Below are positions 51,671-60,154 of a stretch of 64,000 nt of DNA, one piece after another. Positions within the stretch are counted from its first letter, which is position 1. The number at the start of each line of letters is the position of its first letter. The translations under genes and the position numbers were made by a program. Below the pieces are notes generated by a model. It was not told the DNA's origin, did not search any database, and saw only the letters and a list, made by a program, of their open reading frames with translations. The DNA is from Methanothrix harundinacea 6Ac (GTDB lineage Archaea; Halobacteriota; Methanosarcinia; Methanotrichales; Methanotrichaceae), in the NCBI RefSeq assembly GCF_000235565.1, contig NC_017527.1:2418001-2482000 (forward strand). Direction: 5' to 3'.

Positions 51671-52083
51671 GGGGGAGCTTCGAGATGGCGGCGGAGAGCA
51701 GGACCGAAAGCCTCGCCGGGATAAGGGAGTTCATCCTCTCCTCGACGGAGGGGTCGGCCCTCGACCGGCGGGAGAGGTTCCGCCTGATGATGGCCGTCGA
51801 CGAGGCGGCGACGAACATCATCATGTACAGCGGCTCGGTGGGGATCAAGATCGAATGCCGGATCTATCGCGACCGGGCCGTCGTCCTCCTCCGGGACCGG
51901 GGGGTCGCCTTCAACCCCCTGGAGGCCCCGGCGCCGGAGGTGGACCGCCCCCTGGAGGAGCGGGAGGTGGGGGGGCTCGGGATCTTCTTCGTCCGGAACC
52001 TCACCGACGGGGCCGAGTACCGGCGGGAGGGGGATGAGAACCTCCTCACCCTGACGGTCCGCCACCGCGGGGGAGGGGCTTAG
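51667..52083 (+). CDS. RsbW/SpoIIAB-type serine kinase (anti-sigma-factor-like HATPase)
   Basis: 138 residues with a GHKL ATPase fold. The N box is MAVDEAATNIIMY (Asn50), the G1 box RDRGVAFNP (Asp77, Gly79) and the G2 box VGGLGIFFVRNL (Gly102-Gly105). These match active RsbW-type kinases that phosphorylate the STAS partner. The GTG start overlaps the phosphatase stop. Together with the two genes before it, it completes a partner-switching set. Confidence 0.9.
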   Translation: MRGSFEMAAESRTESLAGIREFILSSTEGSALDRRERFRLMMAVDEAATNIIMYSGSVGIKIECRIYRDRAVVLLRDRGVAFNPLEAPAPEVDRPLEEREVGGLGIFFVRNLTDGAEYRREGDENLLTLTVRHRGGGA

Positions 52084-52199
52084 GCTACCCTGCCCCGGAG
52101 AGGGGCCCGATCCCAACGCGACCCAAGAAAGCCCCTCATCGGGATGGAGGACCGACAACGGTATAAGTCAATTATGCAGAAGAGTTCTCAAGACCATAA

Positions 52200-53906
52200 A
52201 TGGCCAAGAGACCGCCGAACCTCACCTACGCCGTCGACGACGATCCGCCCCTCCCGGCGACCCTCCTCCTCGGACTCCAGCACGTCTTCCTCATCGCCAT
52301 AAGCCTCATCTTCCCGGTGGTGATAGTGAGGTCCATCGGCGGGAGCCCCGAGGAGGCGGAGTTCATGGTCAGCATGTCGATGCTGGCGGCGGGGGTGGGG
52401 ACGGTCCTCCACGCCCTCAACCGGCGGGGCGTCGGCTCGGGGTACCTCTGCCCCGCCCTCTGCGGACCATCCTTCTTATCCGCCTCCCTCCTGGCAGCGA
52501 ACGTCGGAGGCCTCCACCTCCTCTTCGGGATGACGGCGGTGGCCGGCTCCTTCGAGGTCCTCTTATCGAGGTTCCTCCACCGGCTCCGGGTCCTATTTCC
52601 TCCGGAGGTGACCGGCCTCGTGGTGGCGATGGTGGGGATCAGCGTCATCCCCACGGCCCTCGCGAACTTCATGGGCAGGGGCGGCGCCGACGCCGCGACC
52701 GAGATCCCCGAGCTGGCGGTGGCCCTCCTCACCCTGGGGACGATGGTGGGGATCAGCGTCTGGTCCCGGGGGAGGCTGAGGCTCTACTCAGTCCTGGTGG
52801 GGATGGCCATGGGCTACCTCGCCTCCATCCACCTTGGGATCCTCACCGCCGACCACCTCGACCTCTTCGCCGAGGCGCCCCTCGCCGCCGTACCCCACCT
52901 CGACTACTTCGGCTGGTCCTTCGACGTCGCCCTCCTCCTCCCCTTCATGGTGGCGATAACCTGCTCCTCCCTCAAGACGATCGGGGACATCACCACCTGC
53001 CAGAAGATCAACGACGCCGACTGGAAGAGGACCGACATGAAGAACGTCAGCCAGGGGATCCTCGCCGACGGCCTCTCCGCCGTCTTCGGCGGCCTCGTCG
53101 GGACGATGGGCCAGTCCACCTCCTCCAGCAACATCGGCCTCTCGATCGGGACGGGGGCGACGAGCCGGAGGATCGCCTTCGCCATCGGCGGGATCCTCGT
53201 ACTCCTGGCCTTCCTCCCCAAGCTCGCCATGGTCTTCGTGGTGATGCCGGAGCCGGTGATGGGGGCGACCCTGATATACTCCGTCAGCTTCATGATCGTC
53301 GCCGGGTTCCAGATAATAATGTCGAGGATGCTCGACGCCCGGAGGACGTTTTTGGTGGGGATACCCCTGATCATGGGCCTCTCCGTCGACGCCCTCCCCG
53401 GCCTCTACGACGGCGTCCCCCCCATCCTCGCCCCCGTCTTCAGCTCCTCCCTCTCCCTCGCCGCGGTCCTGGTCGTCCTCTTAAACCTCCTCTTCAGGAT
53501 CGGGATCTCAAAGCGGGTCCGGCTCGTCCTCCGCCCCGGGGTCGACGACGCCGACTCGATCTTCAACTTCCTGGAGAGGCAGGGGTCGGCCTGGGGGGCG
53601 AGGAGGGAGGTGATATACCGGGCGATATCCGCCACCAACGAGCTCTTCGAGGCCGTCGGCTCCGCAGGGCTCGCCGAGGGGGATATCGACCTGGAGGTCT
53701 CCTTCGACGAGTTCAACCTGGACGTCGTCGCCAGGTACCGCGGCGAGCCCCCCGTCCTGCCGTCGAGGAGGCCCGACGTGGTGGACCTCCTGGGGGAGGG
53801 GCCCTCGGCCAGCCTTGCGGCGTTCATGGTGACCAGGTACGCAAACTCCGTCCGGGTCGACACCAGAGATGGGGCATGCCGGGTCCGGCTCCACTTCGAC
53901 CACTGA
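52200..53906 (+). CDS. NCS2 xanthine/uracil permease-like protein with C-terminal GHKL-like domain
   Basis: 568 residues. Residues ~20-430 are an NCS2 (UraA/XanQ) permease with about 12-14 hydrophobic helices. CPALCGPSFLSASLLAANVG, FPPEVTGLVVAMVGISVIP and GLVGTMGQSTSSSNIGLSIG match the family's helix-8/10 motifs. Residues ~445-568 are soluble and resemble an RsbW-type ATPase: RAISATNELFEAVGS fits an N box, but the usual G1 motif is missing. Length exceeds ordinary NCS2 permeases (~430-480). It lies just after the partner-switching genes with its own TATA-like element (GGTATAAGTC, 52161-52170). The substrate is unknown. Confidence 0.82.
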   Translation: MAKRPPNLTYAVDDDPPLPATLLLGLQHVFLIAISLIFPVVIVRSIGGSPEEAEFMVSMSMLAAGVGTVLHALNRRGVGSGYLCPALCGPSFLSASLLAANVGGLHLLFGMTAVAGSFEVLLSRFLHRLRVLFPPEVTGLVVAMVGISVIPTALANFMGRGGADAATEIPELAVALLTLGTMVGISVWSRGRLRLYSVLVGMAMGYLASIHLGILTADHLDLFAEAPLAAVPHLDYFGWSFDVALLLPFMVAITCSSLKTIGDITTCQKINDADWKRTDMKNVSQGILADGLSAVFGGLVGTMGQSTSSSNIGLSIGTGATSRRIAFAIGGILVLLAFLPKLAMVFVVMPEPVMGATLIYSVSFMIVAGFQIIMSRMLDARRTFLVGIPLIMGLSVDALPGLYDGVPPILAPVFSSSLSLAAVLVVLLNLLFRIGISKRVRLVLRPGVDDADSIFNFLERQGSAWGARREVIYRAISATNELFEAVGSAGLAEGDIDLEVSFDEFNLDVVARYRGEPPVLPSRRPDVVDLLGEGPSASLAAFMVTRYANSVRVDTRDGACRVRLHFDH

Positions 53907-54039
53907 GGCCGCATCCCAACTCGGCCAGGCGGTCTCCGGCACCCTAAAAACCGTCCCCGCCCATTATCCAGAAATTACGAATAAAAGAGGTAGATGGAGG
54001 GAGAGGTGGCCATCCAACCCCACCTTCCCCAGATCCAAC

Positions 54040-54885
54040 TTAAATATCCAGATGGGTCGCCTCCCTCAGGGCCTCCAGGCCATGGGAATCGGCGGTTTCC
54101 GTGATCCCGGCCCCGGACTGAGGGGCATATAGCAGGAACGGTTCTTGTGGCTCGGACGAGGTGATTATTTCAATATTCATCGTCATCTCCTCGTCATCGG
54201 CCACGTCTTTGGAGGTTATGTTAAATGTCCCTTCCATCAGCCTCTCGGTGATCTCCACCTGGGGAACTCTGCAGTATCCGGAATGGCTGCTGAGGGTTGG
54301 CCTGGCGCAGAAGGTGATCTTAGTGCCGTTGATATAATACTCGTGCCCTCTGTCGCAGGTGCTGCATTCCCCTCTATAATAACTCGATCCATCAACGCTA
54401 AACCGGGCAGCTTCAATGGTGCAATTCGGAACGACCAGGTGGATCTCGCAGTTCCCGGTGAATGGATATTTCAAGCTGTGATAATTGCCATAATATACAA
54501 TTCCATCCATGGCGTCCTTTCGCTCTTCAGCCGAGACGTTCGTCCCTGTGGCTGCGATAAAATCGATGGCATCGTACAGCTCAGTCCTCAGATCTTCCAT
54601 CGCATCAAAGTCAAACTCCGCGGTCCTCGCCACCAAGATGCTGCCGTCCCCAGATACGTAAACCCAATCGCCGGTCGATTCGTTGAGCCTGTAAACAACC
54701 AGCGAGTCCTTCTCTGTAACCATCTCATACTTGATCTCTGCTCCTTGCGAGAGGAGATCCAAGCTCACGGGAAGACCCATATTGACAGCGGCTCCCGCAT
54801 TAAACTCGGGCAGCTCGGCGGTCACGGCGGCGATGCCAAGGAGCATCATCCCCAGGACTATTATTGGAGGCCTAATGGCTTTCAT
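54040..54885 (-). CDS. Exported protein of unknown function
   Basis: 281 residues from ATG 54885; a longer frame exists upstream but includes the promoter. The signal peptide (IVLGMMLLGIAAVTA) is followed by a region with AAVNMGLPVSLDLLSQGAEI, a helical middle (AMEDLRTELYDAIDFIAATG) and a Cys-rich part (GNCEIHL, VPNCTIE, GECSTCDRGHEY, FCARP, GYCRVP). Eight or so Cys suggest disulfides or metal binding. I do not recognise a family. A TATA-like TCTATATTACTTAAG lies near 54936-54950. Confidence 0.7.
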   Translation of the reverse strand: MKAIRPPIIVLGMMLLGIAAVTAELPEFNAGAAVNMGLPVSLDLLSQGAEIKYEMVTEKDSLVVYRLNESTGDWVYVSGDGSILVARTAEFDFDAMEDLRTELYDAIDFIAATGTNVSAEERKDAMDGIVYYGNYHSLKYPFTGNCEIHLVVPNCTIEAARFSVDGSSYYRGECSTCDRGHEYYINGTKITFCARPTLSSHSGYCRVPQVEITERLMEGTFNITSKDVADDEEMTMNIEIITSSEPQEPFLLYAPQSGAGITETADSHGLEALREATHLDI

Positions 54886-55131
54886 CACTAACCCACCCCG
54901 GGCATGTACGGGAGAACCAGAGATCAACTTTGCGCTTAAGTAATATAGAATCAAGTAATAGTATCACCGCTGGGGGAGGCGGGATGAAGATCTGAACCCC
55001 GCCCGTGGCGATGTCTCACCTGGAGGCATGGCCACCCGGGCCCATTTTGGCCTCCCTGAGAGACGGCCCAGGATCGTGGCACCGAAGAGGGCGGCCAGAG
55101 GAAAAAAGATCCGGGATCATGCGAAGCAAAT

Positions 55132-55217
55132 TGGTGCGGGGGATGGGATTCGAACCCACGAACCTCTGCAGGACAGGGTCCTAAGCCCTGCGCCTTTGAC
55201 CGCTTGGCAACCCCCGC
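55132..55217 (-). tRNA. tRNA-Leu (anticodon UAG), CCA encoded
   Basis: The minus strand begins GCGGGGGTTGCCAAGCGGTC and ends with the T-arm GTTCGAATCC and CCCCCGC-A-CCA. The acceptor arms pair fully. The anticodon stem CAGGG/CCCTG encloses the loop CTTAGGA, giving UAG. The long variable arm (TCCTGCAGAGG region) marks a class II tRNA, as expected for leucine. The CCA end is encoded in the DNA. No intron is seen. Confidence 0.93.
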
Positions 55218-55283
55218 TCTTCAGAATATCATCTTGACGCCGAGATATCACCGGTCCGTCGTACTTTGAGGCCCTCGGAGACC

Positions 55284-56186
55284 TCAGACCAGAAGCCTCT
55301 CCAGCACCGCCTTCACCGAATGGAGCCGGTTCTCGCTCTGGTCCAGGATCGCGGACTGGGGGCCGTCCATCACCTCGTCGGTGATCTCGTGCCCCCGGTG
55401 AGCCGGAAGGCAGTGGAGGACGATGGCGTCCTCCTTCGCGTGCCGGAGGAGGTCGGAGTTGACCTGATACCTCCGGAAGGCCCCTAACCGCTTCGCCGCC
55501 TCGGCCTCGTCGCCCATGGAGACCCAGGTGTCGGTACTGACGACTTCGGCACCCCTGACCGCCTCGAGGGGGTCGGCGAGGACGGCGGTTCTTCCACCAA
55601 GACTCTCAGCCAGATCTAATATTTTGCGGTCTGGCTCGTACCCCGGCGGGGCGGCTACCGCCATCTCCATCCCCATCATCGCCGCTGCGAGGATCGTCGA
55701 GTTGCAGACGTTGTTTCCGTCCCCGACCCAGGCGACCTTCAGGCCGGCGAGGCGGCCGAACCGCTCCCTCACCGTCATCAGGTCCGCCAGGATCTGGCAG
55801 GGGTGCTCGAGGTCGGAGAGGGCGTTTATGACCGGCACCTCAGCGTAGCGGCCCAGCTCTTCGACGGTCTTGTGGTCGTAGACCCGGGCCGCGATGGCGT
55901 GGACGAAGCGAGAGAGGACCCGGGCGGTGTCGGCTATCGTCTCACCCCGGCCGAGCTGGAGGTCCTTGGTGGAGAGGTAGAGGGCGTGGCCCCCCAGGTC
56001 GGCCATCGCCACCTCCAGGGAGACCCTCGTCCTGGTGGAGGGCTTCTCGAAGATCGCCGCGAGGCTCTTTCCCGCCAGGATCGATCGGGCGGAGGGGTCG
56101 CACCTTCGCGCCTTCAGCTCGTCCGCCCGGTCCAGAATCGCCTCCACCTCCCCGGGAGAGAGGTCTCTGATTGAGATAAGGTTCAT
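55284..56186 (-). CDS. argF: Ornithine carbamoyltransferase
   Basis: This enzyme joins ornithine and carbamoyl phosphate to citrulline in arginine synthesis. It has 300 residues, normal length. FEKPSTRTRVSLE (carbamoyl-phosphate loop), LSDLEHPCQILADL, and VLHCLPAHRGHEI with the catalytic Cys are present. It begins 18 bases after the fwdD stop and may be read through from the fwd genes. argB lies near 22 kb. Confidence 0.97.
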   Translation of the reverse strand: MNLISIRDLSPGEVEAILDRADELKARRCDPSARSILAGKSLAAIFEKPSTRTRVSLEVAMADLGGHALYLSTKDLQLGRGETIADTARVLSRFVHAIAARVYDHKTVEELGRYAEVPVINALSDLEHPCQILADLMTVRERFGRLAGLKVAWVGDGNNVCNSTILAAAMMGMEMAVAAPPGYEPDRKILDLAESLGGRTAVLADPLEAVRGAEVVSTDTWVSMGDEAEAAKRLGAFRRYQVNSDLLRHAKEDAIVLHCLPAHRGHEITDEVMDGPQSAILDQSENRLHSVKAVLERLLV

Positions 56187-56204
56187 CTCGCCGCCTCCGG
56201 AGGG

Positions 56205-56597
56205 TCAGGGACCCCGGATCCTCTCGCCGATCTCCTCGATCGTCGTCACCGCCTCCCCAGCAGAGCCAACCCGGGCCTGGAACCTCTTCATCTGGAGGAG
56301 GCCGCCCTCGCCCGCCTCGGCGGGGAGGAGCTGAGCCGACCAGGGGCTCCTCGGCATGAAGCCGATCCCGGGATGGGGCTCCTCGGAGACCTTCGCCACC
56401 ACCACCACCTTACCGGTGGCCGTCTCCAGGAGGACGGGGCTGTCGGCCTGGATCTTTCTCCCCAACGCGTCGCCGCGGTCCAGGAATAGGAGGGCGCTCT
56501 CCTCGCGGTACGAGTCGCTGTAGATCCCCAGGGCCTCCTCCACCTCCTGGAAGATCCCCCGGTACGTGACGATTAAAAGCTCTTCCATCTCTCCCAT
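56205..56597 (-). CDS. fwdD: Formylmethanofuran dehydrogenase subunit D-like (molybdopterin dinucleotide-binding domain)
   Basis: 130 residues forming the double-psi barrel that binds the second pterin dinucleotide. GDALGRKIQADSPVLLETATG and the segment PHPGIGFMPRSPWS fit FwdD/FmdD. ATG 56597 follows the fwdB stop directly, with GGAGG eight bases upstream inside fwdB. FwdD normally works with FwdB as one catalytic unit split between two genes. Since its FwdB partner lacks the expected ligand Cys, the pair may be atypical. Confidence 0.88.
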   Translation of the reverse strand: MGEMEELLIVTYRGIFQEVEEALGIYSDSYREESALLFLDRGDALGRKIQADSPVLLETATGKVVVVAKVSEEPHPGIGFMPRSPWSAQLLPAEAGEGGLLQMKRFQARVGSAGEAVTTIEEIGERIRGP

Positions 56598-57806
56598 CTA
56601 GACCGCCTCCATCAACATCTCGAGGATCTGAAGATCGGCGGAGCGATCCGATTCCACCGCAGAATCGAAGTCGACCCTCACCCCGTCGGCCCGGAGGGCG
56701 GCCCCTCCCGCCTCCAGCCCCGCCATGGCGGTGGGGATCGTCACCCCGGCGGCGTCGGTGGTTAAGTTTCTATGGGTCCCGACCGCAGCCATCGGAACCT
56801 TCGCCAGCCGCCTCGCCAGGGGGGCGGGAAGGCCGGCCAGAGGGTCGGAGCCGACGACCAGGACGGCGTCGCACCCCTCCAGAAGCCCCGGCAACCCCAG
56901 GCAGGAGCCTCCCTCGTCCCCGAAGGTGACGGGGCCTGAGGACCCGGCGGCGTCGAAGAGGGCCTGGTGGAGCCCCCGGGCGTTGTACTCGGGGAGGCTG
57001 GGGATGACGGAGAACCGGGTGAACTCCTTCAGCCTCGCCACCAGGGAGAAGAACCAGCCGAGGTCGCCCTGGGCATCGGCGAGCCCCGGCCCGGTGAAGA
57101 TCGCCCCGAACTTCGCCTTCCGGAGCTTCGTCGCCAGGTTCAGCATCTTCTTTTTATCCTCCACCTTGGGGATCTTCCCCCCCAGGGCGGCCGTCAGGGC
57201 CTCGGCGAAGGCGGCGTCCCCCCCGGGCGGGACCTGGAAGAAGCCGTCGGCGGCGATGGTGGCCGTCGGCGACCTCCGGACGTCGATGACGATCGCCTCC
57301 CGGTCCTCCTCGTACCCCCTCTGCCTCTTCTCCCCCCGGGGGAAGTAGGAGAAGCGGGAGAGGTGGCGGGGATGGCTGCTGGAGGGGTCGTCCCCCCAGT
57401 ATATCGAGACGTCGGCGTAATTCCGGACGTCGTCGAAGGTGCAGGTGGGAAGCTCCCCCTTCAGAATCCCCTCCGTTATCAGCCCCTGCCGGGAGGTGGG
57501 GTCGCCGATGGCAGCGCCGAGCTTCTTCGCGAGCTCGATCCCCAGCCTCTGGGCCTCCAGGGTCGACCGGCCGAAGCCGAGGAGGAGGGGGCGGTCCGCC
57601 CCGGCGAGGAGCTCCCCGGCGGCGGAGACCGCCTCCTCGACCCTCACCTCAGAGCCGCCGGCGGTGGGGGTGAGCCTGTCGACGGCAAGGGAGTCGTAGT
57701 GGGCCCGCCCCTTCCTGCAGAGGTTCAGGGTCCTTTTCACCTGCATCCCATCAAAATCCGCCTCGATGTCGTCACACAATAGAGAGCAACCTGTACAGAA
57801 CGCCAT
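56598..57806 (-). CDS. fwdB: Formylmethanofuran dehydrogenase subunit B-like, lacking the metal-ligating Cys
   Basis: FwdB carries the W/Mo-bis-pterin site that reduces CO2 to formate for formylmethanofuran. This 402-residue homolog has the [4Fe-4S] motif AFCTGCSLLCDDI ... NLCRKG and the conserved CTFDDVRNYADVSIYWGDDP and HPRHLSRFSYFPRG segments. Where family members have a Cys (or Sec) in a motif like ASVCHGP, this protein reads GDPTSRQGLITEG, with no Cys. The DNA reading is clean, with no frameshift. ATG 57806 was chosen over GTG 57815 because AGGTGATC, a full match to the 16S 3' end, lies just before it. The activity may be altered. Confidence 0.88.
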   Translation of the reverse strand: MAFCTGCSLLCDDIEADFDGMQVKRTLNLCRKGRAHYDSLAVDRLTPTAGGSEVRVEEAVSAAGELLAGADRPLLLGFGRSTLEAQRLGIELAKKLGAAIGDPTSRQGLITEGILKGELPTCTFDDVRNYADVSIYWGDDPSSSHPRHLSRFSYFPRGEKRQRGYEEDREAIVIDVRRSPTATIAADGFFQVPPGGDAAFAEALTAALGGKIPKVEDKKKMLNLATKLRKAKFGAIFTGPGLADAQGDLGWFFSLVARLKEFTRFSVIPSLPEYNARGLHQALFDAAGSSGPVTFGDEGGSCLGLPGLLEGCDAVLVVGSDPLAGLPAPLARRLAKVPMAAVGTHRNLTTDAAGVTIPTAMAGLEAGGAALRADGVRVDFDSAVESDRSADLQILEMLMEAV

Positions 57807-57809
57807 TTT

Positions 57810-57817
57810 GATCACCT
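57810..57817 (-). promoter_or_regulatory. Strong ribosome binding site of fwdB
   Basis: AGGTGATC on the minus strand is a full match to the common archaeal 16S 3' end. It lies three bases before ATG 57806, overlapping the end of the previous gene. It decides the fwdB start. Confidence 0.6.
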
Positions 57818-58283
57818 AGATGAACTCGATCGCCTTGCTGGGACAGGTGACGATGCAGGCGTTGCATAGGACCTTCTCGGGCCCAAACCTCCTGCACTGA
57901 TCGACGTTGACGCACTTGACGACGCCGTCCTCCACCATCAGGATCGCCTTGCCGCTGACGGGGCCCCGGCCTATGGCCGTCCCCTTGGGGTCGCTCGCGA
58001 CGTTGACGGGACAGGCGACGACGCAGTTTCCGCAACCGTAACACCTCTCCGGATGGATCACCATGCCCGTCTCGGTGGCCTCGGTGCTGAGGAGGGGGGC
58101 CATAAGCTCCCTCAGCCCTGCCAGCTTCTTCTCGTACTTCGGCTCCTCCACCAGGGGGGTGCAGTCCTCGATCGCCTTCCTCTTGCCGAGGAGCTCGACG
58201 GCGAAGGCCATGCAGGTGGGAAAGCCGCACTTCTTGCAGTTGGTCTTGGGCAGGAGCTGATATACATCCATGATGCTGATCAT
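57816..58283 (-). CDS. Iron-sulfur protein with PF04060-type cluster domain and two ferredoxin clusters
   Basis: 155 residues from ATG 58283 (GAGGTGG upstream). The N-terminal part, NCKKCGFPTCMAFAVELL ... IEDC, is the four-Cys Fe-S domain seen in corrinoid Fe-S and electron-transport proteins. Residues ~85-155 hold CYGCGNCVVACPVN and a second Cys set, VDQCRRFGPEKVLCNACIVTCP. It is first in an operon with fwdB and fwdD, so it probably supplies electrons to that pair, like FwdG. The exact subunit name is uncertain. Confidence 0.85.
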   Translation of the reverse strand: MISIMDVYQLLPKTNCKKCGFPTCMAFAVELLGKRKAIEDCTPLVEEPKYEKKLAGLRELMAPLLSTEATETGMVIHPERCYGCGNCVVACPVNVASDPKGTAIGRGPVSGKAILMVEDGVVKCVNVDQCRRFGPEKVLCNACIVTCPSKAIEFI

Positions 58284-58408
58284 TGTCCACCACCTCGATG
58301 AGCAGAACCAGGTGAAGCTCTCGTCTTCAATCGTATTAAGAATGTTGCCACGGACGAAGCGCCGAAGCTTCCGCAAACCTTTTCTCGGCCGTGGGCGTAG
58401 GATTGGCG

Positions 58409-60154
58409 ATGCCCTTCAGCAGCCCCCTGGCCCTCCTGGGACTCTTGAGCGTCGTCCCCCTGATCATCCTCTACATGATCAGGCCGAAGCCCAGGGACCT
58501 CCCCTTCCCGTCGACGGCCTTCATCCTCGAGGGGGAGGCGAAGCCCTCCGCCTCCCTCAGCCGGCTGGTCACCGACCCCCTCTTCTGGACCCAGCTTCTG
58601 GTGATCGTCTTCCTCGTCATCGCCGCCGCCGGCCCCTACACCGAGGGGCGGGGGATCCAGGGAGAGCACCTGGTGGTGGTCATCGACCTCTCCGCCAGCA
58701 TGGAGGCGAGCTTCGACGAGGCGGAGGCGATCTTCCTCCGGTACTCCTCCGGCCAGGACCGGATCAGCATCGTCCTCGCGGAGACGATCCCCCTCCTCGC
58801 CCTCCGGGAGGGAAACGAGGTCCAGGCGAGGTCGGCCTTCAGCGCCCTCACCCCCCGGGCCGTCTCGGCGGACCTCTCGGCGGGGATGGTGATGGGGAGA
58901 AGCCTCCTGGGGGCGGAGGGGGGGCAGATCCTCGTCATCTCCGACTTCATCAGCTGGATCGGGGACGACCCCGAGGTGACTAGGGGGCTGATCGAGACGG
59001 AGGGGACGGGGGTCGTCTTCGTCGACACCGGGGGAGGGGGGGATAACGTGGGGATCGTCGGAGGCTGGATCATCGACTCCGGGGGGATCGCAAACTGCTC
59101 CTGCCTCATAAGAAACTACGGCAGGACCAGGACCGTCCCCATCAGGATCGAGGGGCCCGGAGGCACCACCACCACCACCAGGACGATCGGGTCTGGGGGT
59201 GAGAGCTACCTCACCTTCGACGCCTCCCCCGGGATCACCATCGTCACCCTGGAGGTGGAGGACGCCATCTCCTCCGACAACAGGGCCTACGTCTCCGTCC
59301 CGGAGGTGAGGCCGAGGAGGGCCCTCTACCTGGGGGAGGAGGGCGCCCCCCTCGCCGCCCTCAGGTCGATCTCGGGGATAGAGATCGGCCGCTCCGGCGA
59401 TTATGGAGGCTTCGACCTGGTGGTGACGGATGACTCCACAAACGACGGCCAGCTGAACCGATACGTCTACGGCGGTGGGAGGGTCGTCTACATCGGCACC
59501 AACTCCTCCGCCAGCCCCGAGTACCTCCCCGTCAGGATCGGCGGGATCGTCAACGAGTCCGCCCCCCTCTGGAGGAGGAACCCGGCCTTCACCGGGGACC
59601 TCCACCTGGACGAGGTGGTGGTCAAGGGCTACCTTCAGGCCTCTCCCCGGCGGGGGTCGGTGACGATAGCCGAGGCGAACGGAGTCCCCGTCATATCCTA
59701 CTGGAGGCTCGGGGGAGGGACCGTAGTCTACCTCGGCCTCTCCCAGGAGAGCTCCGACTTCAGCCAGAGGCCGGAGTACCCCCTCTTCTGGTACAAGATG
59801 ACGAACTGGCTGACGGAGGTCCCCGACATATCCGAGTCGAACCGGAAGACCGGGGAGGTGATACGCCTCGGGGAGACGGCCCTGGTGGAGGCCCCGGGCG
59901 GGAGGATCTCCACAGACGTCCTCCTCCTGGACAGGGTGGGAGTTTATAGGTTCCAGGGGAGAACCATCGCCGCCAACATGTACGATCCCGTCGAGTCGAA
60001 CCTCCAGGGGGGGAGGACCCTCAACCTCGGGTCCTTCGCCTCCGGCAGGACCTCCGAGAAGCTGGTCCGAAAGGACCTCTCGGGGTGGATGGTCCTCATC
60101 GCCGCCGCCCTCATAATCCTGGAGCTCGCCATCCTCCGGAGGAGAGGAAGATGA
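58409..60154 (+). CDS. BatA-like membrane protein with one VWA domain
   Basis: 581 residues. The N-terminus (SSPLALLGLLSVVPLIILYM) is the BatA-type hydrophobic start, and a second helix lies near residue 65. A VWA domain with MIDAS DLSAS (VVVIDLSASMEA) covers about 85-230. Ig-like and Rossmann-like regions follow, then a C-terminal helix (WMVLIAAALIILELAIL). ATG 58409 was preferred over GTG 58391 because it matches the family start. It overlaps the next gene by ATGA. In bacteria such proteins accompany MoxR ATPases; no MoxR is in the window. Confidence 0.85.
   Translation: MPFSSPLALLGLLSVVPLIILYMIRPKPRDLPFPSTAFILEGEAKPSASLSRLVTDPLFWTQLLVIVFLVIAAAGPYTEGRGIQGEHLVVVIDLSASMEASFDEAEAIFLRYSSGQDRISIVLAETIPLLALREGNEVQARSAFSALTPRAVSADLSAGMVMGRSLLGAEGGQILVISDFISWIGDDPEVTRGLIETEGTGVVFVDTGGGGDNVGIVGGWIIDSGGIANCSCLIRNYGRTRTVPIRIEGPGGTTTTTRTIGSGGESYLTFDASPGITIVTLEVEDAISSDNRAYVSVPEVRPRRALYLGEEGAPLAALRSISGIEIGRSGDYGGFDLVVTDDSTNDGQLNRYVYGGGRVVYIGTNSSASPEYLPVRIGGIVNESAPLWRRNPAFTGDLHLDEVVVKGYLQASPRRGSVTIAEANGVPVISYWRLGGGTVVYLGLSQESSDFSQRPEYPLFWYKMTNWLTEVPDISESNRKTGEVIRLGETALVEAPGGRISTDVLLLDRVGVYRFQGRTIAANMYDPVESNLQGGRTLNLGSFASGRTSEKLVRKDLSGWMVLIAAALIILELAILRRRGR

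Noticed and set aside
49906-53906. The partner-switching genes as bacterial contamination
   Set aside because: Base composition, style of overlapping starts and flanking genes match the rest of the window, and similar domains are known in some archaea. Ancient transfer remains possible.
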